Assembly (NCBI RefSeq): GCF_002394865.1
Contig: NZ_DGUZ01000017.1
Location: 248,001-312,000 of the forward strand
Reading direction: 5' to 3'
From: Fibrobacter sp. UBA4297
GTDB taxonomy: Bacteria; Fibrobacterota; Fibrobacteria; Fibrobacterales; Fibrobacteraceae
DNA length: 64,000 bases
Within the stretch, counting starts at the first letter, position 1; each line of letters begins with the position of its first letter. A program made the translations under genes and the position numbers. Under the pieces are notes generated by a model. The model saw nothing but the letters and a program-made list of their open reading frames with translations, was not told the origin of the DNA and ran no database searches. This document shows positions 34,892 through 43,042 of this stretch, piece by piece.

Positions 34892-36130
34892 TTAGGGAAT
34901 AAAAGTATGTATATGGATGTTGTCGGTTTTGTTATCTATTTTTTTACCGAGAGCGTCAAAAAAAACTTTTTGATTATTTAGTCTCGAAGTCTCCTGCCGG
35001 GAATTTGTGATGCGCTTCTTATGAATGTCGCGGATTCCTGTTGTTTCTTCGCGTAACACAACGGCAATGCTGTCGAGAATTGGATTTCCGACGCCTTCGA
35101 TGTAGTCATGCGAAACTTCCCAGACCATGATACCTGCGTAACCGTTCTCTTTGACCCAACGTGATTTGACTGCGGATGAATGTGGGTCTTCGAAGGTGAC
35201 GTATCCGGTTGAAGATACACCGTAGGGCTCCACGGATATGCTGTCGAAATGGAATTCCCAGGCGCTGTTTGCTACAATGTCCTTGTACGGTACTTGCTTG
35301 GCGGAGCCTTTGGTAAAGTCTGTGCCGGGGCCAGTTGCGCCCTGGAATTCAAAGCCGAACGAGGGAATGCCGAACACCATCTTTTCGGTGGGCACGCCGC
35401 GTTTTTTCCAGTAGTCGCGAGTTTCTTCCCATGACCATGTGGTGTAGTCTTCGTGTGGGTAGAGCGGCGAATCGAACATGGCTTTTTCGTCCCAGTCGCC
35501 TGTGATGTCGTAGGTCATGAACCCAAACCAGTCTAAATTCTTGATGAGGACTTCGGCATTGAACCATTTTCCGTAATAGGGCGAGCAGGGGAGTGCTGCC
35601 GAAAGGCTTTTGTCTTTGGGGAGGGCTTCGCGGAGCTCCGTGAGTAATTTGCTGTAAGCGATTGTGTCCGCTTCGGGCACGGGATTGTATTCCCATTCCC
35701 AGTCCATGTCTAGGCCATCGAGATTGTGGTCGGCGACGAATTGCACGAGGTTTGCGACGAATTTTTGACGGAGTGCATCGTTCGATGCAACAGGGACGAA
35801 GTTTTCGCTTTGTCCGCCACCGCCGAGCGAGACGATGACTTTTGTGCCGGCAGCGTGGGCGAGCTTTACCATTTCGTCTAAAGCGCTCGGGTCGTCTGCG
35901 GCATCGCCACGCAAAGAGCCGTCCGTGTTTGGCGTAATGAAACTCCACAGCACGTGTGTTAATTTGTTGTACGGAACTTTATCTACAGTGTAAGCGGGCT
36001 TGTGCCATTTGCCCCAGTCAGGGTAGTAACCGATAAATAATGGGGTGGCTTGAGCATGGCAAATCCCGGCGAGAGAAAAAAGCGAAACCGCGATGAATGT
36101 TGCAAAAGCATGTGAAATTTTATTCTTCAT
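34892..36130 (-). CDS. GH18 chitinase-like hydrolase, secreted
   Basis: The product cleaves N-acetylglucosamine polymers or related glycans. A signal peptide (cut after ICHAQ) precedes the TIM barrel. The substrate loop is SLGGGG (101-106), and the catalytic motif DGLDMDWE (138-145) has E145 as acid. MTYD and GIMVWEVSHD are also present. The C-terminal stretch KVFFDALGKKIDN is a remnant-like version of the shared C-terminal domain. GGAG lies 7 bases before the ATG. Why a cellulolytic bacterium has it is open: fungal walls or peptidoglycan recycling are options. Confidence 0.9.
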   Translation of the reverse strand: MKNKISHAFATFIAVSLFSLAGICHAQATPLFIGYYPDWGKWHKPAYTVDKVPYNKLTHVLWSFITPNTDGSLRGDAADDPSALDEMVKLAHAAGTKVIVSLGGGGQSENFVPVASNDALRQKFVANLVQFVADHNLDGLDMDWEWEYNPVPEADTIAYSKLLTELREALPKDKSLSAALPCSPYYGKWFNAEVLIKNLDWFGFMTYDITGDWDEKAMFDSPLYPHEDYTTWSWEETRDYWKKRGVPTEKMVFGIPSFGFEFQGATGPGTDFTKGSAKQVPYKDIVANSAWEFHFDSISVEPYGVSSTGYVTFEDPHSSAVKSRWVKENGYAGIMVWEVSHDYIEGVGNPILDSIAVVLREETTGIRDIHKKRITNSRQETSRLNNQKVFFDALGKKIDNKTDNIHIHTFIP

Positions 36131-36165
36131 CTTTAAACTCCAAATAGATAACTCCTAATATTATC

Positions 36166-36200
36166 AATTAACTTCCTACTGCCTACTTCCTACTGCCTGC
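36166..36200. repeat. TTCCTACTGCC-type repeat
   Basis: Words CTTCCTACTGCC, TACTTCCTACTGCC recur between the GH18 gene and the UvrA-like stop. The same family is seen at 37138, 41168 and 60524. Confidence 0.6.
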
Positions 36201-38815
36201 TATTTACGCTTCAATTCCACCACGTAATCCGCGGCGTCAACAAAGTCTTGTGCGTGTTCTATGGCGATGACTGTGTGGCCTGCGTTGCAAAGCCCGTGAA
36301 TGAGGCCGAGCAACTGCTGAATGTCCTTTTGATGGAGTCCGCGAGCGGGTTCGTCAAAGAGGAATAGCGTGTTGGGCGCTTTCGCTCTTGCAAGGGTAAT
36401 GGAAAGCCTGAGTCTCGCGCGTTCGCCGCCGGAGAGGTGGGCTGTAGTTTGTCCGAGACGCAAATATTCGAGGCCTGTATCCACGAGCGGTTTGAGCTTT
36501 TCGGCGAACGGCTTCATGTTCGTGAATAGCTTGTACGCACTGCCGATTTCCATGTCCAAGATGTCCGCGATGGAAAGCGACTTGAAGCGGACTTCCAAAA
36601 CTTCGTCGCGGAAGCGTTTGCCAAGGCAAACGGGGCATTCGGATTCTTCGTAGCCGAGCGGATCGTAAATGACGCCTTCGCCTTTGCAGTTTTCGCAGCG
36701 GCCGCCGGGGGCGTGCGTCGTGAATTTGGATGCTGTATAGCCGCGCACCTTGCTTTCGGGGAGCTTTGCGAACAAGTCGCGGAGCAGTGTAGTGAGACCG
36801 ATGGCACTTGAAACTGTGCTGCGTCTGCTCCCGTGAAAGTCTCCGGTCGTGAGGATGGAAAGTGCGTCGATGCCGAGACTCTTGAATTCTTCTGCTTTGG
36901 CGCGTTTGGCGATGTTTTCAAAAAGGAGTGTTGATTTTCCGCTGCCGCTTTGGCCCGTAATCACGCTGAATTTATTGAGCGGGAAGGCGGCGTTCACTGG
37001 AGCCATGTCGAACTTCGCGAAATTTTCGACGAGGATTGCTGGGTTTTCTTTGGTGTTCTGGATTGCCGCCGAGCGGGAATCTCCTCTCTCGTCTCTCGTC
37101 TTTGTACTTTTGCATTGTTCCTCGCAATGACAACCTACATTTCTTCCTACTTCCGGCTTCCTACTTCCTACTGCTTTGATCCACCTTCCCGTGGGCGATT
37201 CCGGATTTTCTAGCACTTCGTCGCGGTTGCCTTGGAACAGAATCTCGCCGCCTTTTTCGCCTGCGCCGGGGCCCATTTCGATGATGTAATCGGCTCGGCC
37301 GATGATTTGCGGATTGTGTTCGATAAGTACGAGCGTGTTACCGCGTTTGCGAATTTTTTCGAGGACTTTCCAAAGGGCTGCGACATCTGTAGAATGCAAA
37401 CCGCTGGCGGGTTCGTCAAGCGCTATCAAAAGACCGTTCAAGTGCCCGGTGCTGAGGCTTGCAAGCTTGAGTCTTTGCAACTCTCCGCCCGAAAGCGTTT
37501 GACCCGTGCGCCCTGGCGTGAGGTAGCCTATGCCCAAATCGTTGATGGCCTCGATGCGGTCAAGCAACGAATTGAATGTCGCCTTTAAATTCTGCCCGAT
37601 TTTATCGTCAAAAATTTGGTGCAGAAGCGCGGGCAATTCTGCAAAATTCGTAGTGAGAATTTGCTTGTAACTAACGCCGTTAATCGTTGCGTTCAGGTAC
37701 GTTTTCTTGAGTCGGAACCCATGGCAATGCGGGCATTCTGCGTTTTCGTCCTCGTCGCTTTCAACATCGGATTCGGCGCGACCTTTGCGGTGGCTTTTCT
37801 CGTTCCCTTTTGCGTTGACTTTATCCCTTATTGTGGAAACATCTTTATCGGAACTTTCCTGAACGATTCCCGTGCCGTCGCAGTATTCGCAGACGCTGGT
37901 GCGGCTGTATGGCGAGAACGCGCGTGCGTCCAGGCTGGCGACGGTTTCGTTTGACTTTTGCGATTCGTGCAGCTCATCGCCTGCGTTCGGGCAGCATGGC
38001 TTTGTACTGTAAAACTTTTGCTCGCCCGCAATGTCAAGCGTGATTGCAGAATGTGTAAGCTTTAATGTGCCGTCAACCGCTTCGGCAATTCGTGTGCGTG
38101 TGTTTTCGCGGACGATAATTCTATCGACGATGATGAAAAATTCTTTGGGCGTCAAAACCTTTTCGCCAGGGAGCAAGTCTGCAAGCGAATACATAGTGCC
38201 ATCGGCAATCGCGCGTGTAAAACCTTGCGCCAAAAACACCGCAGAAAGCTTATCTAACGTTATGCGACTCTTGCCCTGCGCTTTCTTTTTGTCATTCTCG
38301 GCGCCTGTCCTCGCTTGACGGGGATGACCGGGAATTTCCTTCTCCGTTTCAATCTTCGCTAAGAACTGTAGCTTTGTCCCAACGGGCATCCCTGCGATTT
38401 CGCGGATAATTTCTTCCCGGCTCTGGCTCACCATCGGAGCTCCGCAAATGGGGCAGGCAGGCTTTGCGAATGCAGCAAATAATGTTCGCAAGGCGTTGTC
38501 GCATTCGGCGATTGAAAGTGCTGTTGCTTTTGCAGGAGCTTCGCCACGCGTGGCGGCAATCGCTAAACTCGCCGGAAGTCCTTCGGCACTGTCGATCGGA
38601 ATTGTTCGCTTGCCTCCGAGCAAATCTGCGGCGAACGGCGAGAGCGTTTCGAGATAGCGTCGCTTGCTTTCGCCATGGAGCGTGTCCATCACGAGCGTCG
38701 ATTTTCCGCAACCCGACGGCCCGCACACAACCGTAATTTTCCCCAGCGGAAACTGGGCGTTGACATTCTTTAAATTATGGAGTCTGCAACCGCGAATCGA
38801 AATGTAATCAAGCAT
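36200..38815 (-). CDS. UvrA-like excinuclease ATPase paralogue
   Basis: The product has both ABC ATPase halves of UvrA: Walker A GPSGCGKST (32-40) and GQSGSGKST near 624; signatures LSGGELQRLKLA (about 442) and LSGGERARLRLS near 820. Zinc-type CxxC pairs are seen in CPICG, CEYCDG, CPHCHG, CENCKG and CPVCLG. At 871 residues it is about 70 shorter than housekeeping UvrA, so it is more like the secondary UvrA group than the nucleotide-excision protein. Two in-frame insertions, near residues 163-175 and 546-585, are translated from repeats. Whether it is active is not clear. A TATCTTTT box lies five bases before its ATG. Confidence 0.9.
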   Translation of the reverse strand: MLDYISIRGCRLHNLKNVNAQFPLGKITVVCGPSGCGKSTLVMDTLHGESKRRYLETLSPFAADLLGGKRTIPIDSAEGLPASLAIAATRGEAPAKATALSIAECDNALRTLFAAFAKPACPICGAPMVSQSREEIIREIAGMPVGTKLQFLAKIETEKEIPGHPRQARTGAENDKKKAQGKSRITLDKLSAVFLAQGFTRAIADGTMYSLADLLPGEKVLTPKEFFIIVDRIIVRENTRTRIAEAVDGTLKLTHSAITLDIAGEQKFYSTKPCCPNAGDELHESQKSNETVASLDARAFSPYSRTSVCEYCDGTGIVQESSDKDVSTIRDKVNAKGNEKSHRKGRAESDVESDEDENAECPHCHGFRLKKTYLNATINGVSYKQILTTNFAELPALLHQIFDDKIGQNLKATFNSLLDRIEAINDLGIGYLTPGRTGQTLSGGELQRLKLASLSTGHLNGLLIALDEPASGLHSTDVAALWKVLEKIRKRGNTLVLIEHNPQIIGRADYIIEMGPGAGEKGGEILFQGNRDEVLENPESPTGRWIKAVGSRKPEVGRNVGCHCEEQCKSTKTRDERGDSRSAAIQNTKENPAILVENFAKFDMAPVNAAFPLNKFSVITGQSGSGKSTLLFENIAKRAKAEEFKSLGIDALSILTTGDFHGSRRSTVSSAIGLTTLLRDLFAKLPESKVRGYTASKFTTHAPGGRCENCKGEGVIYDPLGYEESECPVCLGKRFRDEVLEVRFKSLSIADILDMEIGSAYKLFTNMKPFAEKLKPLVDTGLEYLRLGQTTAHLSGGERARLRLSITLARAKAPNTLFLFDEPARGLHQKDIQQLLGLIHGLCNAGHTVIAIEHAQDFVDAADYVVELKRK
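37060..37178. repeat. repeat insertion inside the UvrA-like coding sequence
   Basis: CTCTCTCGTCTCTCGTC, an ATTGTTCCTCGCAATGAC element and a TTCCTACTTCC array lie side by side and encode about 40 residues in frame (including GCHCEEQCKSTKT). The same words are found in intergenic DNA at 28045, 29308 and 36166. Confidence 0.65.
38291..38328. repeat. GTCATTCTC...GGGGATGAC element inside the UvrA-like gene
   Basis: The ends GTCATTCTC and GGGGATGAC are imperfect inverted repeats. It encodes GHPRQARTGAEND in frame. Confidence 0.5.
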
Positions 38816-38820
38816 CGTTT

Positions 38821-38828
38821 AAAAGATA
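38821..38828 (-). promoter_or_regulatory. -7 box TATCTTTT of the UvrA-like gene
   Basis: It is followed by five bases (AAACG) and the ATG at 38815, so the mRNA could be leaderless. Confidence 0.4.
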
Positions 38829-38880
38829 ATTAATATGGTCGCCCAAAGCAAATTTTAGAGGTTTCCTAGTGCGAAAAGGT

Positions 38881-38888
38881 TATCTTTG
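38881..38888 (+). promoter_or_regulatory. -7 box TATCTTTG of the FISUMP pseudogene
   Basis: This exact TAnnTTTG match lies 22 bases before the ATG at 38911, so the promoter looks intact although the gene is broken. Confidence 0.55.
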
Positions 38889-38910
38889 TAATAAAGAAAA
38901 TCATTCTAAA

Positions 38911-39794
38911 ATGTTTGTTGAAAAGCGTCTGTCATTAAATTGCTAATCTCTTTTTACTCGCATTATTTCTTATCGCTTGCGGCGATGATTCATCAACGTC
39001 AGGAATAATTCGAATGATGGGGATAATTCCGTAAAATCGAGCAGCAGCTTCGCGGAGTCTTCTTCAGGCAGCTCTGTAAAATCAAGTAGCAGTTCCGCGA
39101 AGTCCTCTTCAAGCAGTGTTCCATCATCGTCGTCCAGCGTTACACCGAAGTCAAGCAGTTCAAAAAAGTAGAATCCTCATCGAGTAAGGTCACTGAGCCT
39201 GCCGAAGTGACGACTGGAACCATGACCGACTCCCGCGATGGTCAAACGTACAAGACTGTCTCCATCGGCGCCCAGACGTGGATGGCGGAAAATCTCAACT
39301 TCAAAACGGACTCTAGCTTCTGCTATAACAACGAGGAAACCAACTGCACAAAGTACGGTCGGCTTTACACCTGGGCAGCTGCGGTCGGCAGATCGGAGAG
39401 CGACTGTGGCTATGGCAATACATGCTCTCTGCCGTCAGGAAACATCCAGGGGGTATGCCCGAGCGGTTGGCACCTGCCGAGCAAGGCCGAATGGGAAACT
39501 TTGTTCAACGCAGTCGGCGGACGATCAACTGCTGGCAAGGTTCTCAAGTCCACGTCCGGGTGGTATAATAATGACGACGGCACGGATGCTTTCTCGTTCT
39601 TGGCGTTGCCTGCTGGCTACAGGGGCTACAATGGAGGTTTCTATAGCGTGGGCGGCTGCGCGTACTTCTGGAGTTCTACTGAGGCCGATAGCATCTTCGC
39701 GTACAACATGAGCTTGTACAACATCACTGGCAGTGCGTACCTAGGCAACTACAATATGGTCAACGGGTTTAGTGTTCGTTGTCTAAAGGACTAG
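38911..39794 (+). pseudogene. FISUMP lipoprotein gene broken by three frameshifts
   Basis: The ATG at 38911 opens a frame that stops at 38944. The next frame carries the lipobox LIACGDDSS and stops at 39032. The third carries a Ser-rich linker with repeated VKSSSSS words and stops at 39169, after six A in a row where seven would restore frame. The last frame is open to 39794 and encodes a complete FISUMP domain (YKTVSIGAQTWMAENLNF to FSVRCLKD). Read together they give one lipoprotein like 18865-20628. GTG at 39207 could start the last part alone, but it would have no signal peptide. Confidence 0.78.
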
Positions 39795-40054
39795 CAGTGA
39801 GGCGAATCCTGCACGGAAATGCTTGCATTTCCGTATAGGTGAGCCGAACAGCGAGGGACTCCGTAGGAGTCCCCTAGGCCTACAATCGTCGATGGCGGTA
39901 GTAGGTGGACCTAGACCGTAGCGTTTTTTCTTTGCAAACAACTGTTGACAAAATAAAGGCTTTTGCAACCAATTGATTGCAAAATTTGCAAAGTATCGCT
40001 TTTCTAAAAATTTCTGTTGTAGATTAAGCCTCTAAACTTACCGGAGGGACATTT
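39795..40054. other. intergenic region with two strong hairpins
   Basis: CGGAAATGC/GCATTTCCG (39814-39833) and GGGACTCC/GGAGTCCC (39856-39874) follow the pseudogene. The rest is AT-rich, with CTTTTGCAACC and TGCAAAATTTGCA words near 39960-39990 and no gene. Confidence 0.55.
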
Positions 40055-41074
40055 ATGAATCAATCTATTCCAGAAACTTTGAAAGGCAAAACATACATCG
40101 ACCCGAGAACCGATACAGGTTTCAAGAACTTGTTCGCCAGCAAGGACGCTATCAAGGACTTTGTTGACGGAATTCTTCACCTCAAAGGAGATGACCGAAT
40201 AAAAGATTTAAAATACTCATTCGACGAAGCGATCCGTTTCATGGTTCCCAAAGAACGGAAAATTTCCCTAGACGCTTTTGCTACGACCGGTTCCAATCGG
40301 TTTCTCAACATCGAAATGCAAAAGGCAGACCATGGATTCTTTATCGACCGGACCGTATTATATAAAGCGTTCCTGATTATCAAGGGAAAACAGGATATGG
40401 AGAATACGGAAGAGTTCAAGGCGCTCACCAAAGAAGAGAGGGAGGGAAGGCGCTACGAAATCCCGGAATGCATTTCCATCTGGATTTGCGACTTTGAATT
40501 GCCGCAGACAATGGGGAGCTACATTGACGAATGGGCCGTTTACAGCAGGGAATCGCTGAGCAAAGGCTGCACAGAAACGGTTTTCCCTAAAAATAAGTAT
40601 ATTATGGTTAATCTGCCAAGGTTCGACAAGACCGCAGACGAAGTGAAAGACCCCGTTGATATGTGGCTCTACGTGCTTAAGCACGCGCACGAGGGCAAGC
40701 CCCTCCCAGACTTTGGGAATGACATAGTCAACGAAGCCTTGAACCGCATCAAAATCGAAAATCTGGACAAGACAACCCTAACCGAAGCGGAGAAAGAAAT
40801 GACTACAAAAGAGGAACTTGCCTGTTGTTTCGCTTATGCAAAAATAAAAGGTCGAGAAGAAGGCCGAAAGGAAGGACTTGAAGAGGGCCGAAAGGAAGGA
40901 CTTGAAGAGGGCCGAAAGGAAGGGCTTGAAGAAAGCCGAAAAGAGGTTGAAAAAAAAGCCAAGCTTGAAATGGTCGATGCTATGCTTGCCAATCCTAAAT
41001 TTACGGATGAAGACATTTCCGCCATTTCAGGCGTCCTGCTAGAAGAAATTGCTAAGCGTCGTGTACAACGCTGA
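40055..41074 (+). CDS. Rpn/PD-(D/E)XK-nuclease family putative transposase protein
   Basis: The 339-residue protein opens with YIDPRTDTGFKNLFA, typical of the Rpn (PDDEXK) family. The nuclease core is D73 (SLDAFA) and E87-x-Q89 (FLNIEMQKA). The family promotes DNA cutting and recombination in E. coli and is often mobile-element linked. A charged repeat GRKEGLEE (three units of 24 bp, 40862-40933) forms a flexible or coiled arm before the C-terminus. GGAGGGAC lies before the ATG. No inverted ends or transposase partner are visible. Confidence 0.85.
   Translation: MNQSIPETLKGKTYIDPRTDTGFKNLFASKDAIKDFVDGILHLKGDDRIKDLKYSFDEAIRFMVPKERKISLDAFATTGSNRFLNIEMQKADHGFFIDRTVLYKAFLIIKGKQDMENTEEFKALTKEEREGRRYEIPECISIWICDFELPQTMGSYIDEWAVYSRESLSKGCTETVFPKNKYIMVNLPRFDKTADEVKDPVDMWLYVLKHAHEGKPLPDFGNDIVNEALNRIKIENLDKTTLTEAEKEMTTKEELACCFAYAKIKGREEGRKEGLEEGRKEGLEEGRKEGLEESRKEVEKKAKLEMVDAMLANPKFTDEDISAISGVLLEEIAKRRVQR
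40862..40933 (+). repeat. three 24-bp tandem repeats in the Rpn-like gene
   Basis: The unit begins GGCCGAAAGGAAGGACTTG and encodes GRKEGLEE. Copies one and two are nearly identical and the third has a few changes. A change in copy number would keep the frame. Confidence 0.8.
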
Positions 41075-41082
41075 GAAAAAAT

Positions 41083-41120
41083 AAAAGCCCGCGCAGTTCA
41101 TTCACTACCGGGCTTTTTTT
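41083..41120 (+). terminator. terminator of the Rpn-like gene
   Basis: AAAGCCCG pairs with CGGGCTTT around a loop of about 17 bases, followed by T. Confidence 0.75.
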
Positions 41121-41167
41121 GAAAAATATGGATTCTGTCGCTACGCTTCAGGATGACTGAGGCTATC

Positions 41168-41203
41168 TTCCTACCGTCTACTGTCTACTTCCTACTGCGC
41201 CTC
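41168..41203. repeat. TTCCTACTG-type repeat
   Basis: TCTTCCTACCGTC, TACTGTC and TACTTCCTACTG words lie beside the 3' end of the small outer-membrane protein gene. Confidence 0.5.
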
Positions 41204-41207
41204 GCGC

Positions 41208-41807
41208 TTATTCCTTAAACGTGAATCTCAGTTCGCCAAACGGAGTGCGGAAATCCTTGTTCTTCAAGTTGTTTTCTTCGATGCCGGCAAAAAGCCTGTA
41301 GCCGCCGCCAATCGAAACTTCAAGGAGCTTTGTCACGCGGAAGTTGAATTGTGCCGAAAAGTCAGACGTAAAGAAAGCGTCGTCAGACTTGAATCCGTCT
41401 TCGTCGCCCTTGTTCAAGAAGTTCACGCTGCCGCCACCAATGCTAACCGGGAGCGAAATCGAGAACAAGCCGCTGCGGAAAACGACCGGTTCGGCGAAAA
41501 TGCCGTACGAATGGTAGTCGAGCATTTGCGGGTGCCGAACTTTCGGATTTTTCACGTCACTGAGGATGGTCGAAAAATAAGCGCCCAAGCTAATGTGCGG
41601 GTTCAATACGATGCCGACGCGGAGGTTCATAAAAATTGTACCGTCGCGGGCGATAAGGGAGTTGCCGCCGCTAACACCCAGAAGTGCGCTCCAATCGGAA
41701 GATTCGGCTTTGCCCGGTTCGTAATCTTTGGAACCCTGGAGTTCTGCGTGGGAACTTACGGCGAGCGAGAGCGCCATGAGGAGAGATGTCAAAAGTTTTG
41801 TTTTCAT
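41208..41807 (-). CDS. small outer-membrane beta-barrel protein
   Basis: The 199-residue product has a signal peptide (MKTKLLTSLLMALSLAVSSHA). Barrel-like strands follow: IFMNLRVGIVLNPHISLGAYF, then LEVSIGGGYRLFAG. I cannot name a family. Its ATG overlaps the yihY stop by four bases (ATGA), so the two are translated together. The chosen start is the ATG at 41807; the frame is open further upstream but there it lies inside yihY. Confidence 0.72.
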   Translation of the reverse strand: MKTKLLTSLLMALSLAVSSHAELQGSKDYEPGKAESSDWSALLGVSGGNSLIARDGTIFMNLRVGIVLNPHISLGAYFSTILSDVKNPKVRHPQMLDYHSYGIFAEPVVFRSGLFSISLPVSIGGGSVNFLNKGDEDGFKSDDAFFTSDFSAQFNFRVTKLLEVSIGGGYRLFAGIEENNLKNKDFRTPFGELRFTFKE

Positions 41808-42769
41808 AGTCCGTCCGTGTTTCCTTCCCATCTCCAGTTCTTTGCGCTGACCGCGGGCCAGTGGCAAATCGTCCACACGAGACTGTTGCCGCACAAAATG
41901 ATGGACCAAACGCCAAAGAGCAGGAAGAGGAATAGTGGAATAAAAGCTAGTGATCCATAGAAAATGGACATGCGCGTGACCATTGCCGTCTGGATGAGCA
42001 TCAGAATCTTCACGTAGATGTTGATGGCAAGCCAAGAAAGCAAAGTCGAGAGCATCGACGCCAAGAACAGCTTACGGCGGGTGTAGGGCTTGTGGCCTGC
42101 CGGGCGCGCCGGGAGCGCATAAAGCATAATGAAAATCACGAGGAGAGCCGCGATGTGGAAGGCCGAGTACCAGAATACGGTGATGAGCGCCTTGATGACT
42201 TCCGGCGAAAAGTGGAATCCGTCAACAATGATGACTTTGAGCACGTTCTGCACATGGTTCACGAAACCTGCGAACATGCCGACTACGGCAGCCCCGATGA
42301 GGAGGAATGGTGTGTAAATCTTGATTTGGCGAATCAAAGTTCTGGAAGTCTTGTTTTCCCAGACGACGTTGAAGTTCGTTTCGAGGCTTCCGAATGCGAG
42401 GATAAACGTGACAAAAAGACCGCCTGCACCGATAAATCCGAGCTTTTTGATGGGGATGTGCTCGGCGTTTTCGACAATGTCCATGATTTGCTCGGTCGGC
42501 CAGTCTAGATTGAGCATGTCAATCACGATGGGGAGGTAGTCCGAAATGAAGTTTCCGAACCCGACAGCGAGAGTGATGGAGGTGAGCATGATGAGGAGTG
42601 GAACGACTGCCACGAGCGTCGTGTAGGTCAAAGATGCGGCACGGGTCATTCCGTGATAGTACAGGAATGACTTTCCGGTGACAACCATGATTTTTACAAA
42701 TGTCGGAGAACGGGCTGCGATATGATCGAACAGCCATTCCCACGAAAAATTTTTCCACCAATGCGGCAT
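41804..42769 (-). CDS. YihY/BrkB family inner-membrane protein
   Basis: The 321-residue product has six or more helices. RAASLTYTTLVAVVPLLIML near residue 43 is the conserved YihY start (ASLTYTTLLALVPL). PARPAGHKPYTRRK in the middle loop and the C-terminal IILCGNSLVW also match. The role of the family is unsettled; a link to RNase BN was wrong in E. coli. It overlaps the small outer-membrane protein by four bases. Confidence 0.91.
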   Translation of the reverse strand: MPHWWKNFSWEWLFDHIAARSPTFVKIMVVTGKSFLYYHGMTRAASLTYTTLVAVVPLLIMLTSITLAVGFGNFISDYLPIVIDMLNLDWPTEQIMDIVENAEHIPIKKLGFIGAGGLFVTFILAFGSLETNFNVVWENKTSRTLIRQIKIYTPFLLIGAAVVGMFAGFVNHVQNVLKVIIVDGFHFSPEVIKALITVFWYSAFHIAALLVIFIMLYALPARPAGHKPYTRRKLFLASMLSTLLSWLAINIYVKILMLIQTAMVTRMSIFYGSLAFIPLFLFLLFGVWSIILCGNSLVWTICHWPAVSAKNWRWEGNTDGL

Positions 42770-43042
42770 ACTCGTGTTAAATATAGTTAAAGGAACGACT
42801 TACGAGAACTTTTGGCGCGTTTCGTTTCGTTTTTTTTTCGAAAAACTGTACTTTTTGTGGTCGAAATTTCCTAAAAACAGGTTTGCTAATGTAGACAAAT
42901 AATAAATTCCTTTTGTGGACTTTTTCTAGCAAATTATCGTTTGAAAGTTAAAAATATAATAAAAACTGTGGACTTTTTATTGAAAAGAGATTATATTTGA
43001 AAGAAACAAGAGTTTGGTTTTACACCGTTAGGAGCGTTGTAT
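42770..43042. other. regulatory region upstream of PL11 with TGTGGAC words
   Basis: It holds a TTTTTGTGGTCG word at 42852 and TGTGGAC at 42914-42920 and 42967-42973, in AT-rich DNA. The last TGTGGAC ends 18 bases before the -7 box at 42992, so it could be a -33 element or an operator. Confidence 0.45.
42992..42999 (+). promoter_or_regulatory. -7 box TATATTTG before PL11
   Basis: It is an exact TAnnTTTG match 43 bases before the ATG at 43043; an AGGAG ribosome-binding site lies in the leader. Confidence 0.55.

Noticed and set aside
39207..39794. The FISUMP frame taken as an intact small gene
   Set aside because: It has no signal peptide or ribosome-binding site, and the missing parts are found just upstream in other frames.
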